From NCBI GenBank assembly GCA_036426205.1, contig WSYH01000654.1, positions 62,001 through 126,000 of the forward strand: a stretch of 64,000 bases of DNA, given 5' to 3'. Positions 43,830 to 53,389 of the stretch are shown here, piece after piece. Under the pieces are notes generated by a model that saw nothing but the letters and a program-made list of their open reading frames with translations, searched no databases and was not told where the DNA came from. The DNA is from Ascaphus truei (taxonomy: Eukaryota; Chordata; Amphibia; Anura; Ascaphidae). The stretch's first letter is position 1. Each line of letters starts with the position of its first letter. The position numbers and the translations under genes are program-made.

Positions 43830-45170
43830 ATTCACGGACAAGCCAGGCAGAACCCATATCACCGATCATCCTGTACTCACAGGTGACTTGCGTTCTCTGC
43901 ATAAGCATGCCTATCACGTATCAGCAGAGGTTAAGGGCAGTATAGAGAAAAAAGTAGAAGAAATTCTGTCCCTAGGGGTAATTGTACCATCCCAGAGCCC
44001 TTGGGCTTGTTCGGTAGTCCTGGTACCTAAGAAGGACGGAACCACCTAGTTCTTTGTGGACAACCGGCAGCTCAACGCAGGGACAGTGCCAGATTTTTAT
44101 CCCATGCCTCGTATGGATGAGTTATTAGATGAACTTGCGGGGGCAAATATCTGACCACGATGGATCTCAGTAATTGGTACTGGCAGATCCCGCTGACCCT
44201 AGAGGCGAGAGAGAAGCCAGCCTTCATCACCCCGAGTAGCCTCTATGAGTTCTTAGTGATGCCATTCGGGATGAGGAATGGCCCGGCTACCTTTCAGTGC
44301 CTGGTCAACCGATTACTGAAAGGGACGCAGGGGTTTGCAAGGGCATACCTGGACGACATTGTGGTCTTCAGTAACTCCTGGAACACTCACTTAGTGCATG
44401 TAGCTGCGGTGCTAGCTAGGGTTAGGGAAGCGGGGCTCACTTTAAAACCCACCATGTGTCTCGTGGGGATGGCAGAAGTCCTTTACCTGGGGCACAGAGT
44501 GGGGGGGCGGGAACCTTAAACCAGAGCCAGACAAACTGGAAGCCACCGTTCCCAAAACTAAAAAGCAAGTCATGGCATTTCTAGGGACTGCAGGCTACTA
44601 TCGCATGTTCATCCCCCAGTACAGTGCCGTGGCCAAACCCTTGACGGACTTAACTCAGAAGTGACTGTCTGCACAGGTCGTCTGGTCTCCCACCTGTGAG
44701 GTTGCATTCCAGGCTCTAAAGACTGCAATGGCCAGTTGCCCACTACTGGCTGCCCCAGACTATGCCAAGACGTTCTTGGTGCAGACCAATGCCTCTGACT
44801 ATGGCATCGGCGCAGTAATCAGGCAGATCGGGGAGGACGGCAGTGAACACCCCGTGGTATATCTGAGTCGCAAACTATTACCCAGAGAAGTGGCTTATGC
44901 CACCATTGAAAACAAATATTTGGTGATCGTGTGGGCCCTATGCAAGCTACAGCCCTACCTATACGGTCGCCCATTCACCATGGTCACGGACCACAACCCT
45001 TGAGTTGGCTGCAGAGGGTGTCGGGTGAGAATGCCAAACTGCTACGTTGGAGTCTAAATTTGCAAGAGTTTAATTTCACTATACAGCAAAAAGGGCAGCG
45101 AACACGGCAATGCCAAAGGCCTATCCCGGCAGGACAGTCCATGTGAACTTTTTACCTCAAGAGCTGACAG
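43830..45170 (+). pseudogene. Gmr1-like RT and RNase H
   Basis: RT begins with EEILSLGVIVPSQSPWACSV and LVPKKDG near 43960-44040. It continues MDLSNWYWQIPL (44160), MPFGMRNGPATFQ and YLDDIVVFS, with the catalytic LDD intact. RNase H begins at about 44750 with LVQTNASDYGIGAVI, where the first catalytic Asp (normally QTDAS) is Asn. KYLVIVWAL and MVTDHNP follow. Stops lie at about 44049 and 44664, and frameshifts near 44155 and 44515. RT would normally be joined to integrase in one polyprotein. Confidence 0.85.
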
Positions 45171-45218
45171 GTTAGCCAAACACCGGACGAGGTGACCGGG
45201 GCACAATGTGCACTCTGA

Positions 45219-45229
45219 AGTAGGGGAAG
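45219..45229 (+). promoter_or_regulatory. Putative polypurine tract
   Basis: AGTAGGGGAAG directly precedes the TG of the 3' LTR, the expected site for plus-strand priming. Confidence 0.65.
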
Positions 45230-45773
45230 TGTGACGATCAGGGGTAATCTGGCCTGTAATAAAGGGGTTAAACCCAGCTAGTTACCCCTAATTCGTGTGG
45301 GAAGAGAAAGGGTTCATGTATAATGTACTTTGTATGTGTATTCCAAAGCACTTGTATTCCTTGTGAATTCAATTCCCATGTCTAGTTAAGCAGGCAAATG
45401 GGGTAAAGAGTTTTGTGATCTCTGGGTAAGCACTGTGACGTAATTTGGGAGTCAGTCCTGCAAAGTGTTCAGGGGATTATGTGACTGTATGTACTAATTT
45501 CTCAGATAGCAGACTTGTAATGGGATTTGCATTGTTCGCTGTTCGTAGTTGGTGGTTCACGACTCTAATCCAGCAAGGGAGAATTGCTAGCCAGTGTTAT
45601 TCTTGGATACTTCACGCTGTTATTTTACCATAAGTGTTATTTTTAATTGTCATTTGTGTTACAGTGTTGTGTTTGCCCAAAAGGGAATAAATCTTCAGTT
45701 TATTTTATCATTTTGTCCTGTTCAATCAGTGCCCAGTATATTTGGCGTGAATTAGGTCTGGTCTACTGTGACA
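45230..45773 (+). repeat. Gmr1-like 3' LTR, internally deleted
   Basis: Starts TGTGACGATCAGGGG and ends GGTCTACTGTGACA. It lacks about 400 bases present in the 5' LTR; the gap falls after GGGATTTGCAT at about 45530, joined to TGTTCGCTGTTCG. Confidence 0.85.
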
Positions 45774-45949
45774 CTCTGGCTTCCTCGAGCAGCGAAGAGA
45801 TGTACTGCTGCTCCTTGCCACAATGATATTTTCCATTAAATTCTGTGATACCTATACTGTTAAGGCGGGTCTCATAATACGAATTCAATTATGAAACCTA
45901 TATTAGATAAGTCAGAATTCCCCCAAGGTTTAGTCAAAGCAGGTTTTCA

Positions 45950-46393
45950 AATCTAGCAATCTGCTCGAATCTGAGACCCTTTTTCCTGCCAGGATCTCAC
46001 AGAGCAGAAATTTCTCCAATTTATACTTGTCAAACAGGGAAAGACCTAGAGATTATTTGCCCTTATGTGGAAACCTATACCTAGAGCAGTACACCAGAAG
46101 GGCCTAAAGTCGGCCCTTAACAGCACATTTTTTAACTTCATGTCACAAGAAAAATTCAAATTCATGGAAAAATAGGAGATCTGGAGTCAGAATTAAACAG
46201 CGAAGAATGGGATGATATATTTGAGGCGATAGCAAAAAGCTCTATCTGAAACTAAATAAATGAGGATGCGTATAAGGTTTAGTACCCATGGTACCACACA
46301 CCCACTAAGCTAGCAAAATATATCCTGGATTCTGCCCAATATGTCCCTAGAAATGTGGTGAATAAGGAAACTTGTTTCATATGTGGTGTGGGT
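45950..46393 (+). pseudogene. L1-clade ORF2 C-terminal remnant, left half
   Basis: Translated pieces DLESELNSEEWDDIFEAIAK, NEDAYKV and YILDSAQYVPRNVVNKETCF align with the C-terminal region of the open ORF2 (EDEDWSAIYMATAKSS, KENAYKV). Many stops. It breaks at the gypsy LTR at 46394 and resumes at 56574. Confidence 0.65.
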
Positions 46394-46900
46394 TGTCACG
46401 TGTTCTCACCACAAACAGGACTAGACCGCGAGGCTGAGGTGGGGATGTATATAACCGCCGCCCTACAACCACGGGACCAGGTCAGGAGTGCAGAGTTAGA
46501 GTTGTGTAGCCGGGTCAGGGTAGGAGAGTTTGGGTATGTCGTGGTACTTGCTGTGGTCCAGGGTTAGAGAGAGGAGAGTAGTCATTATCCGTAAGCCGTG
46601 GTCGAGGAGAAGAGAGAGCAATAACAATCCAAAGTCCAGGGGTACAGAAGAGACAGGTCCATGTACGAGCAGGGGTCACAACATGGGTCAGGCATGGCAC
46701 AGGAACAGGCACAATACAGGAAGCAGCAAGCACAGAGCATAAACAAGAGTTTATGCTCAGCAATTTGTACAGGAACTGACAGGGTGTATATAAAGAAGGA
46801 GGCACCAATGAGGAGGTAACAGAAAAATGACATCAGACCCAGATTGGAAACTAATAGGAGGAAGCAGGATTGGTTGTAGGTGAGACACAGCTGATGTGTG

Positions 46901-47887
46901 GAAACAAAAAAGTCCAAGCGCATAAATATGTGTATAAAAGTGATTATAAATCACTATAAAAAAGTGAATAACGCTCACAGTGAAAACATATGTTTAACAA
47001 ATCAATTGTAGTGTGTAATAAACCCTTGTATGCAAGTGATGAAATATAAACACCACAAACTATAAAGTGTAGTATCAAGAGAAAACTTCCCTTAGAAATG
47101 TTGGATCTGCTGCTGTCCTGAAAAAACTGGGGTCAGGATAACAGCAGCTAGACAAGGATACAAAAAGGAAGAAAGCGCAAACCCATTGTAGTGTAGTATT
47201 GAAGAATTCATTTTTATATAAAAGGTAATGCGTTTCGTGACGCAAGGTCACTTCTTCAGTATTGGATTTGTTGCGTGAGGTGTCCTAATAGTGTATTAGG
47301 TTCACTTGGCTTATGTAAGATATTTTTTTGGACTTTCTTGGACGTATAATCTACCATAATGTGTCCCTAATAGCTACGGGTCTGCTGATTTGATTCCTGG
47401 CTGTGTACCGCTGGAGCGTTTGACGCGTTGTACATCACTCAACTGTCGGAGCCAATCAGTGTGAGCGAACTCCCCCTCCCCTGCCTGTGACGGAGGAACA
47501 CTCGTAGGAAGTGTGTTTAGCTGCTGAGGATCGGGTGAGGAGATGATCAGTGTGGCGGTGTGAGTCACACTAAAGAGCCTTTGCTCCTTTCCCCCTTCCT
47601 CCTGTGGATATGCAGAGGAGGCTGTAAAGTGATCCGGGGTGAGCCACTATCTACCTATGTCATCGGGCGGAGGCTAATCATCTTGAGAAATCGGAGCAGC
47701 TGAGTACCCAGCCGTGCGGAATCCATGCAGCAGTCGTGGGAGCACCTGGTCCACACTGGTTAATATACCTACATGCCAATTTTAATTATTCTTTCTGTAC
47801 ATGCATACATTACCTTTTATATGAAAACTTCATTCTTTAATACTACACTATGAGGGTTTTTCACTTCCTTCCTTTTTGTATCCTTGT
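46901..47887 (-). mobile_element. Non-autonomous PLE-like insertion with 14-bp target duplication
   Basis: ACAGCTGATGTGTG occurs at 46887-46900 and again at 47888-47901, exactly bracketing the insert; the other LTR has a single copy. The insert has no coding frame. Its segment 47150-47232 (ACAAGGATACAAAAAGGAAG, AGTGTAGTATT, AAAGGTAATG) is repeated in reverse complement at about 47805-47887, so it carries inverted arms. A hammerhead-like motif lies at 47224-47262 on the minus strand. Confidence 0.82.
47224..47262 (-). ncRNA. Hammerhead-like ribozyme candidate
   Basis: On the minus strand: CTGAAGA, one A, then GTGAC-CTTGC-GTCAC (a perfect 5-bp stem II), then GAAAC. AAT before and ATT after the core give a short stem I. 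It sits at the inner end of one inverted arm of the 987-base insertion. Confidence 0.65.
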
Positions 47888-48159
47888 ACAGCTGATGTGT
47901 GTTTTGAGATTAGCTGCTGCAAGGCGTTTGCGAGCAGGGGGAATGTGGCGTAGGACGAGTATGTCGCCAGCGGAAGTTGGCGCCATAGTGACGTGATGAG
48001 AGTATGCCTCCGCGGGTGCACTTTTGGGTTGGTGCACCCACGCAGACAGGGGTCTTCGCATGCTGCAGGCATTGCTGTGTGATGCGTCAGGGAGGTTGAG
48101 CCTAGCAGTGGTCCTGACAGTATCCTCCCTTCAGGGGAGACCTTCGGAGATCCCAGAGA

Positions 48160-49225
48160 TGGCTTCAAAGGGTCCTTGTGGTGAAAGGTCCAAATACGTC
48201 TGGAGGCGTGTACCTGCTCCTGCGGAATCCACTCACGTTCCTCCAGGCTGAATCCCCTCCAATAGTCGAGGTACTGCAGTTTTACCCTTGACACTCTGGA
48301 ATCTAGAATTGCTTGCCCCTCGAACTCCTGTTGGCCGTCTATGAGAATAGGTTGAGAGGGCAAGTCCCGAATGGAAGATTGAGGATCCTGGAGGAAAGGC
48401 TTTAGGAGGGAAATGTGGAATACAGAAGGAATCTTCATTGTTGCCGGGAGTTTAAGCCAGTAGGCAAAAGGATTGATCTTTTCTGTAATGGCAAAAGGTC
48501 CAATGAACCTAGTTACCAGTTTGGGTGAAGAGACCTTGAGTTGAATATTTTTCGTTGACAGCCAGACCTTTTGTCCAGGAGTGTAATTAGGAGTCTCCAA
48601 ATGGAAATGATCAGCTTGTCTCTATTGCATATCGACGGCGTGTCTCAGATTCCATTGAATCTTTTCCCAAGAATTCTGGAGGTCGTGGATTCTGTCCTCG
48701 GAAGTTTGAACCCCGGATCTGGGGACTGTGGAGGGAAGAGCAGAGAGGTGAAACCCATAATTAGTGAAAAAAGGTTTTTGTTGAGAAGATTCATTCCGAA
48801 GGTTGTTGTGCAAAAACACCACCCATGGGAGAAGATCTGCCCTATTGTCCTGGGCACCAGAAATAAAACAGCTAATGTACTGTTCTAAGGACTGATTTGT
48901 CCGTTCCGTTTGACCATTAGTTTGTGGGTGATACCCAGGTGAGAGATGCCTAGACATAGGCAGAAGGCCCTCCAGAATCTGGAAATGAATTGTGAGCCTC
49001 GGTCCGAGACTATGACCTGCAGAGTACCATGGATTCTGAATATCTCTCTGATGAAGACCTCCAATAATTTGGGAGCGCTGGGCAAGCCTTTGAGTGGGAT
49101 GAAGTGCGCCTGTTTTTAAAACCGGTCCACGACCACCAGTATGGTGTCCATCCCTTTAGAGCTGGGTAGCTCGACGATGAAGTCCATCAAAAGATGCATC
49201 CATGGACTGTGCGGGATCAGAGGTT
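48160..49225 (-). pseudogene. Gypsy integrase core and chromodomain
   Basis: Read leftward: [20 protein letters not shown] (first Asp), VIVSDRGSQFISRFW (second Asp) and GYHPQTNGQTERTNQSLEQY (Glu) give the D,D,E triad, although a stop lies after VVVDRF. GQKVWLSTKNIQL and FIGPFAI then KIPSVFHISLLKPF form the C-terminal domain. It ends with YLDYWRGFSLEEREWIPQEQ, a chromodomain that in this clade directs integration to marked chromatin. Frames break near 48900 and 48600. Confidence 0.82.
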
Positions 49226-49377
49226 GCTGAGGAAGCCCATGTATTTAAAAGTTCTGCGCTCGAGCTGTCATAGATCTTCTCCAATGTCAAAACAATTATT
49301 TTGCAGCTGGGTGTGTAGTAGCCCCTCCCAATCGCTCTTAAAAAAGGTCTCCCAAAAATGGGGGACCCCAAACGACA

Positions 49378-49738
49378 AGAAAAACACACACCAAGTGCAC
49401 CAAGAATTAGTACACACTCAAATATATGAACAGATGAATGCTTAGGTGTAATGGTAATTTAATTTTAAAAGAAAAGGGTCTACAATCAGACCAAGAACAA
49501 ACATAAACAGTGGTTCCAACACCGCTGAACTAAAACAATACATACATATAAAATGTCATAAAAAGATACAACACATACAATGACAGTGGAACACCCCGTC
49601 TCCAAATAAGAGGCTGAGGTAAAAACACCTAATATAGAATAGATGCCCCTGATGCATGATATGGTAAGCTGAGAGGGGTGGCGGTACTGAACAAAAGAGC
49701 ACGCTGGAACCGTTTGCTGGCGTGTTAAAGTCCGGACT
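49378..49738. repeat. PLE left inverted arm
   Basis: Exact or nearly exact reverse complement of 52733-53095 over about 360 bases. The inner end GTGTTAAAGTCCGGACT matches AGTCCGGACTTTAAC-type sequence at about 52733, and the outer end AAGAAAAACACACACC matches GGTGTGTGTTTTTCTT. The reverse-strand frames here are copies of those on the plus strand of the right arm. Confidence 0.88.
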
Positions 49739-50142
49739 TGCAACATTAGATGTGCAAGCTCTGTATACAAGCATCCCTCATGCCAAAGGAGTTATGGCGG
49801 TGGAACATTTTTTGTTGTCTCCTCAACTTTTACCACATCCACAAATTGATTTCATGTTGAGGTCCATTTCATTCATAGTAAGTCATAATTATTTTATGTT
49901 TGATTCTAGGTATTATCTACAACTAGTAGGCACAGCGATGGGGACGACCTTTGCCCCATCGTTTGCAAACTTATATATGGGGAAATGGGAGTCCCTATAT
50001 GTGACGGGTATGCCTCCTCCATAGCTTAAATTGTGGAGGAGGTATATAGATGACATTGTAATCATCTGGGAGGGCAGTGAAACCTCCTATTTGGAGTTTG
50101 TTTGTTGACTGAATCAAAATGATTATAATCTCAAATTCAGTG
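49722..50142 (+). pseudogene. PLE reverse transcriptase, first part
   Basis: LATLDVQALYTSIPHAKGVM, LVGTAMGTTFAPSFANLYMG and WRRYIDDIVIIWEG carry the central RT blocks with intact YIDD. A stop lies near 50022 (after MPPP) and another near 50105. The N-terminal RT blocks are missing because the element is truncated at the left arm. It is cut at GGDNST by the 50157-51288 insertion. Confidence 0.8.
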
Positions 50143-50505
50143 GTGATAACAGTACTGTTTGCGAAGGTACCCGGGCGCTATCTCTGTTTGTTATATCTGA
50201 TGTGCAGAAGTATAAAAAGAGTGGTGTAATACTGCCTGTAAATGGTTTTCGGATGGTATCCTCTTGTGACTCGGAACCCCAGCAGGATCTATCCAGGACC
50301 CTTATAGTTAATGAATACAAAAGAGATGGGGGAGCACAATGGTCGGAAACAGGCAGTGTAATAGAACTGATAGTTGCTCTTTTTTAAGGTGAAGCAGTTG
50401 TAACCTGAGTGGGTGTGGTGGTTCAGGTGTCTAATGTCTAGTTGGGAGGGTGGACACACATAAGTGTATGTGTGTTGGTGTAAAAGTGGAATAAAGGTAT
50501 ATAAG

Positions 50506-50929
50506 ACTTACACGGCATTGTGTAAGCCCAGTCGCATCAGAGTTTCTTTAGGAGTCCCGTGTACTTCTGATGAGGCTTTTCTTCTTGCGATGCTGGTTCT
50601 TCTTCTTGTTTTATAGTCCACTTGCTTCGTTGGTTCACAGTACCGCTCCAGGGGAAATTTTCTCTCGTGTAAACAAAAAGGAGGATAGGGTTAACACATA
50701 TAATTGTATACACGTCAGTGAGGGGGGGGGGGGATGGTGTGTTTATAAACCACCAAGAATTGTATTCTATATAATATAGTTTAGCACTCACACGGGCTAG
50801 TGTAAGTGTTATCCTATCTTGGTATCTTGTTCAAAAGAAGTTGCCCAATCAATATCAGGTGATGAAAGGGTAGGGTATGAAGGTATTAATAATAAATATA
50901 TCACAATACTCACACGGGCCAGTGTGAGT
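50506..50929. repeat. Three related hairpins
   Basis: CTTACAC-GGCATT-GTGTAAG (50507-50526), CTCACAC-GGGCTA-GTGTAAG (50787-50806) and ACTCACAC-GGGCCA-GTGTGAGT (50908-50929). Stems are 7-8 bp with six-base loops. The first and third are perfect although their stems differ. Confidence 0.75.
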
Positions 50930-51223
50930 ACACACTTCTAGTGGTATCTTGTTCTTTTGTTCCAGTTGTCACCGATGGTGAAGATGGGGTTTAACAAATA
51001 AAAGACACTAATGTCTGGGGGGTAAAAACACTATCTTTAATAAAAACATGAAAAATAAAAACAAAAACAAACTCAGAATACAAACGATTCTGTGGAAGGT
51101 AAATGCAAGGGGTAGGCAGTGTGGTGTGTAGTTGTAGGGGGTCTCTCTTTTCCGCGTCCGGATGGAGAGCTGCAACTTCACCTCTGCCTCCTCTGTAGTG
51201 TGCTTTAAAATGTTCCTGGTGAA

Positions 51224-51264
51224 GAGCAACGCGTTTCGTCCAGGTACTGGACTTCCTCAGGCTC
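51224..51264 (-). ncRNA. Hammerhead-like ribozyme candidate (best copy)
   Basis: On the minus strand: GAGC (stem I), CTGAGGA, one A, GTCCAG-TAC-CTGGAC (perfect 6-bp stem II), GAAAC, GCGTT, then GCTC (stem I). Position 7 of the hammerhead core is free, so CTGAGGA is permitted. Stem III would be about 2 bp with a 2-base loop, as in very small hammerheads known from newt satellite DNA and PLEs. The extra A after CTGAGGA departs from the canonical core. Confidence 0.7.
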
Positions 51265-51302
51265 TGTCTACTGGCTACTCTGGCTACTGTGATAACAGTA
51301 CT

Positions 51303-52378
51303 ACCTTAATCCACTTCCTTGATCTTGAAATTTTCATAGAAGATTGCACTATCCATACCAAAACCTATTTTAAAGAAACAAATGTCAATTCGTATCTACA
51401 CCCGAGTAGTTGTCATGACTATTGTTAGATACGTAATATCCCATTTAATCAGTTTTTACATCTGAAGCGCAATAATACTCGGGAACAACACTTTGAGGTA
51501 CAATCCGATTTTCTCAAAGAGTGGTTCCGTGGGAAAAATTATGATAAGGATCTCGTTGATAGGGCATTGGATAAAGCAGAGAAGGTTAAACGCCAGTCCT
51601 TGTTGAAATACGGAAAAAATACTGGACACAAAAGAGCGATTTTACAGAAAGGTACTGGTGCAGGCCCGGGGGCTTCTAAAACAGCGCCTGTGTTTATAAC
51701 TCAGTTCAATGAAGCTCATAGTTCTATTAAGCATGTTTTGAACAAACACTGGAGGGTGTTACAGATGGATCCCATCTTGGGCCCTTTGGTCAAATCTAAC
51801 CAAAAGTAGTATTCAAACGGGCCCAGAATTTGAAGGGACTGTTAGCCCTGAGTCAGGTACCATCTTTGACAAATGTACACAATACTATTAGATCTAGTTT
51901 GGGAATTGTAGGCAATTACAAATGCGGGAAGTGTTAAGCCTGCAATTTTGTTAAGGTGAATAAACAAGTAATGTCATCAGTTACCAAAAAGACATATAAA
52001 GTCAGGAATTGTATTAATTGTCTTTCTACACACGTAGTGTATGTACTGCAGTGCCATTGTGGCCTACAGTACATCGGTTAGACCAAAAGGGTTTTCAAAT
52101 TATGTATGATGGAACATATCAGAAATGTGAAGAAAATTTTGAAAATAGAGGCCAAAGGTTTACCATTAACTCCTCTTCTTAAACATTTCAAAGAGGTTCA
52201 CAATTGTGATCCTAGGTCCATTAGTTTTATGGGAATTGAAAGTGTCCCACGAAATTCCAGACAGGGCAATAGAGACCTTCAGTTACTAAAAAGGGAGCAA
52301 TATTGGATATATGTTTTTGGATGTAAATACTCCAAGGGGTTTAATGAATTGAGAGAGTTAACTCCTTTTATAAGATAA
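51303..52378 (+). pseudogene. PLE RT end and GIY-YIG endonuclease
   Basis: IHFLDLEIFIEDCTIHTKTY and FKETNVNSYLHPSSCHDY are the post-catalytic RT blocks. FNEAHSSIKHVLNKHWRVLQ is the connecting block. A Cys-rich segment follows, then VVYVLQCHCGLQYIG (near 52036), the GIY-YIG core, with a stop right after YIG. The last open frame (52106-52378) has EHIRNVKKI, FMGIESVPRN and REQYWIYVFG. At least four stops or frameshifts disable it. Confidence 0.8.
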
Positions 52379-52602
52379 CTGTGCACACTAGTGCATAAGT
52401 ATGAATTACCTTTTTTATCATGTTCTTAGTGATATTATTCTTGCATATAGCAGCTTGTGTAGTGCATATTATGTTGATATGTATGTTTTATTGTTTTTAT
52501 TTAGTAGTTCCATGTATGCTGTATTTTAATTAATTATGAGGGGTGTTATCAAGTACCCGATTGGCTGAGATTTCCATTATATGCATGTGAGTGTCTACCA
52601 AT

Positions 52603-52644
52603 GTGACCTGCGAAGCACGTTGTTGCAAAACGCGTTGAGGTCAC
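52603..52644 (+). ncRNA. Decayed hammerhead-like motif
   Basis: Stem I is a perfect 6 bp (GTGACC with GGTCAC) and GCA pairs with TGC in stem II. The core reads CTGCGAAG, lacking the invariant A of CTGA, and AAAAC replaces GAAAC. It lies about 230 bases after the PLE GIY-YIG stop, on the same strand, so the position is right but the core is damaged. Confidence 0.55.
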
Positions 52645-52732
52645 GTGGAGCTACTTAACGCGCTTGCTGATTGGCTGGGGCTGGGTGTACCAGGAAGTGC
52701 TTGCTGTGGTTCTTTCTCCGTAGATGGTGCGG

Positions 52733-53095
52733 TCCGGACTTTAACGCGCCAGCAAACGGTTCCAGCGTGCTCTTTTGGTCAGTACTGCCCCCCCCCCTCT
52801 CAGCTTACCATATCGTGCAGCAGGGGCATCTATTCTATTATATGTGTTTTTACCTCAGCCTCTTATTTGGAGATGGGTTGTTCTGCTGTTTTTGCATGTG
52901 TTGTATCTTTTTATTACATTTTATATATATGTGTTGTTTTAGTTCAGCGGTGTTGGAACCACTGTTTATGTTTGTTCTTAGTCTGATTGTAGACCCTTTT
53001 CTTTTAAAATTAAATTACCATTACATCTAAGCATTCATCTGTTCATATATTTGAGTGTGTACTAATTATTGGTGTGCTTGGTGTGTGTTTTTCTT
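52733..53095. repeat. PLE right inverted arm
   Basis: Reverse complement of 49378-49738. It lies after the hammerhead-like motif and reaches the outer junction of the insertion. Confidence 0.88.
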
Positions 53096-53099
53096 GAAG

Positions 53100-53280
53100 A
53101 AGCCCCGATGGTCTGTTGTGAGGTGTCTTATTCTGGGGGCATGTGGTACAAGATGAGACGAAATTCTTGATATCTTTGTGCATACTTTGCCACCAGAAGG
53201 TATGCTCCAAAAGGTTGATTGTTCTCCTCGTACCAGGATGACCAGCTGCTTTGGATGCATGACCCCATTCCATTACTCTC
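53100..53280 (-). pseudogene. Gypsy integrase zinc-binding N-terminus
   Basis: Read leftward, HASKAAGHPGTRRTINLLEH then FVSSCTTCPQNKTPHNRPSG gives the H-x-H...C-x2-C pattern of the integrase N-terminal domain. It is cut after GLLQ by the PLE. Confidence 0.78.
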
Positions 53281-53389
53281 CTGTGGAAGTTAGATGGCGT
53301 GAACAGACATCCCTCCGGAACTTTGAGAACTACTGGGGTGCGAAATTGAGCCCTAGTGATGTCCAGTAAGGCGTTGAAGGTGTTGGCCG

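Larger units (their letters stand above)
39496..45773 (+). mobile_element. Gmr1-like Ty3/gypsy element (integrase before RT)
   Basis: Two related LTRs (39496-40427 and 45230-45773) enclose gag, protease, integrase, RT and RNase H in that order. Integrase upstream of RT is the reverse of ordinary Ty3/gypsy and is the hallmark of the Gmr1 group first described in cod. Stops and frameshifts occur in protease, between integrase and RT, and in RNase H, so this copy is dead. The 4-base word ACTC lies next to both outer ends if the last bases of the 3' LTR are read as TGTGAC, a possible target duplication. Confidence 0.88.
46394..48119 (-). repeat. Gypsy 3' LTR (with insertion)
   Basis: Plus-strand start TGTCACGTGTTCTCACC and end GTCCTGACA. 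It matches 55511-56573 once the insertion at 46901-47887 is removed, leaving about 725 bases. Confidence 0.85.
50157..51288 (-). mobile_element. Non-autonomous insertion in PLE RT, 14-bp target duplication
   Basis: GTGATAACAGTACT stands at 50143-50156 and 51289-51302 and brackets 1132 bases that split the PLE RT between KFSG-DN and FLDLEIF. The insert has no domain-bearing frame. It contains a hammerhead-like motif (51224-51264, minus strand) near one end and three related hairpins. By analogy with 46901-47887 it is probably a PLE-derived non-autonomous element. Confidence 0.82.
49239..53090 (+). mobile_element. Penelope-like element inserted in gypsy integrase
   Basis: Interrupts the gypsy integrase between the zinc-binding part (53273-53100) and the core (49225 leftward). 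TTGCTGAGGAAGCCC at 49224-49238 and TTCTTGAAGAAGCCC at 53091-53105 agree in 12 of 15 positions and look like a diverged target duplication. The PLE reads left to right: RT (49722-50140), interrupted by a 1.1-kb insertion, RT remainder from 51303, and GIY-YIG to 52378. About 360-base inverted arms lie at both ends (49378-49738 and 52733-53095). Confidence 0.82.

Noticed and set aside
49486..49774. Minus-strand frames of 72 and 94 codons
   Set aside because: They are the mirror of the plus-strand frames at 52645-53030 because the two regions are inverted PLE arms; neither encodes a known domain.
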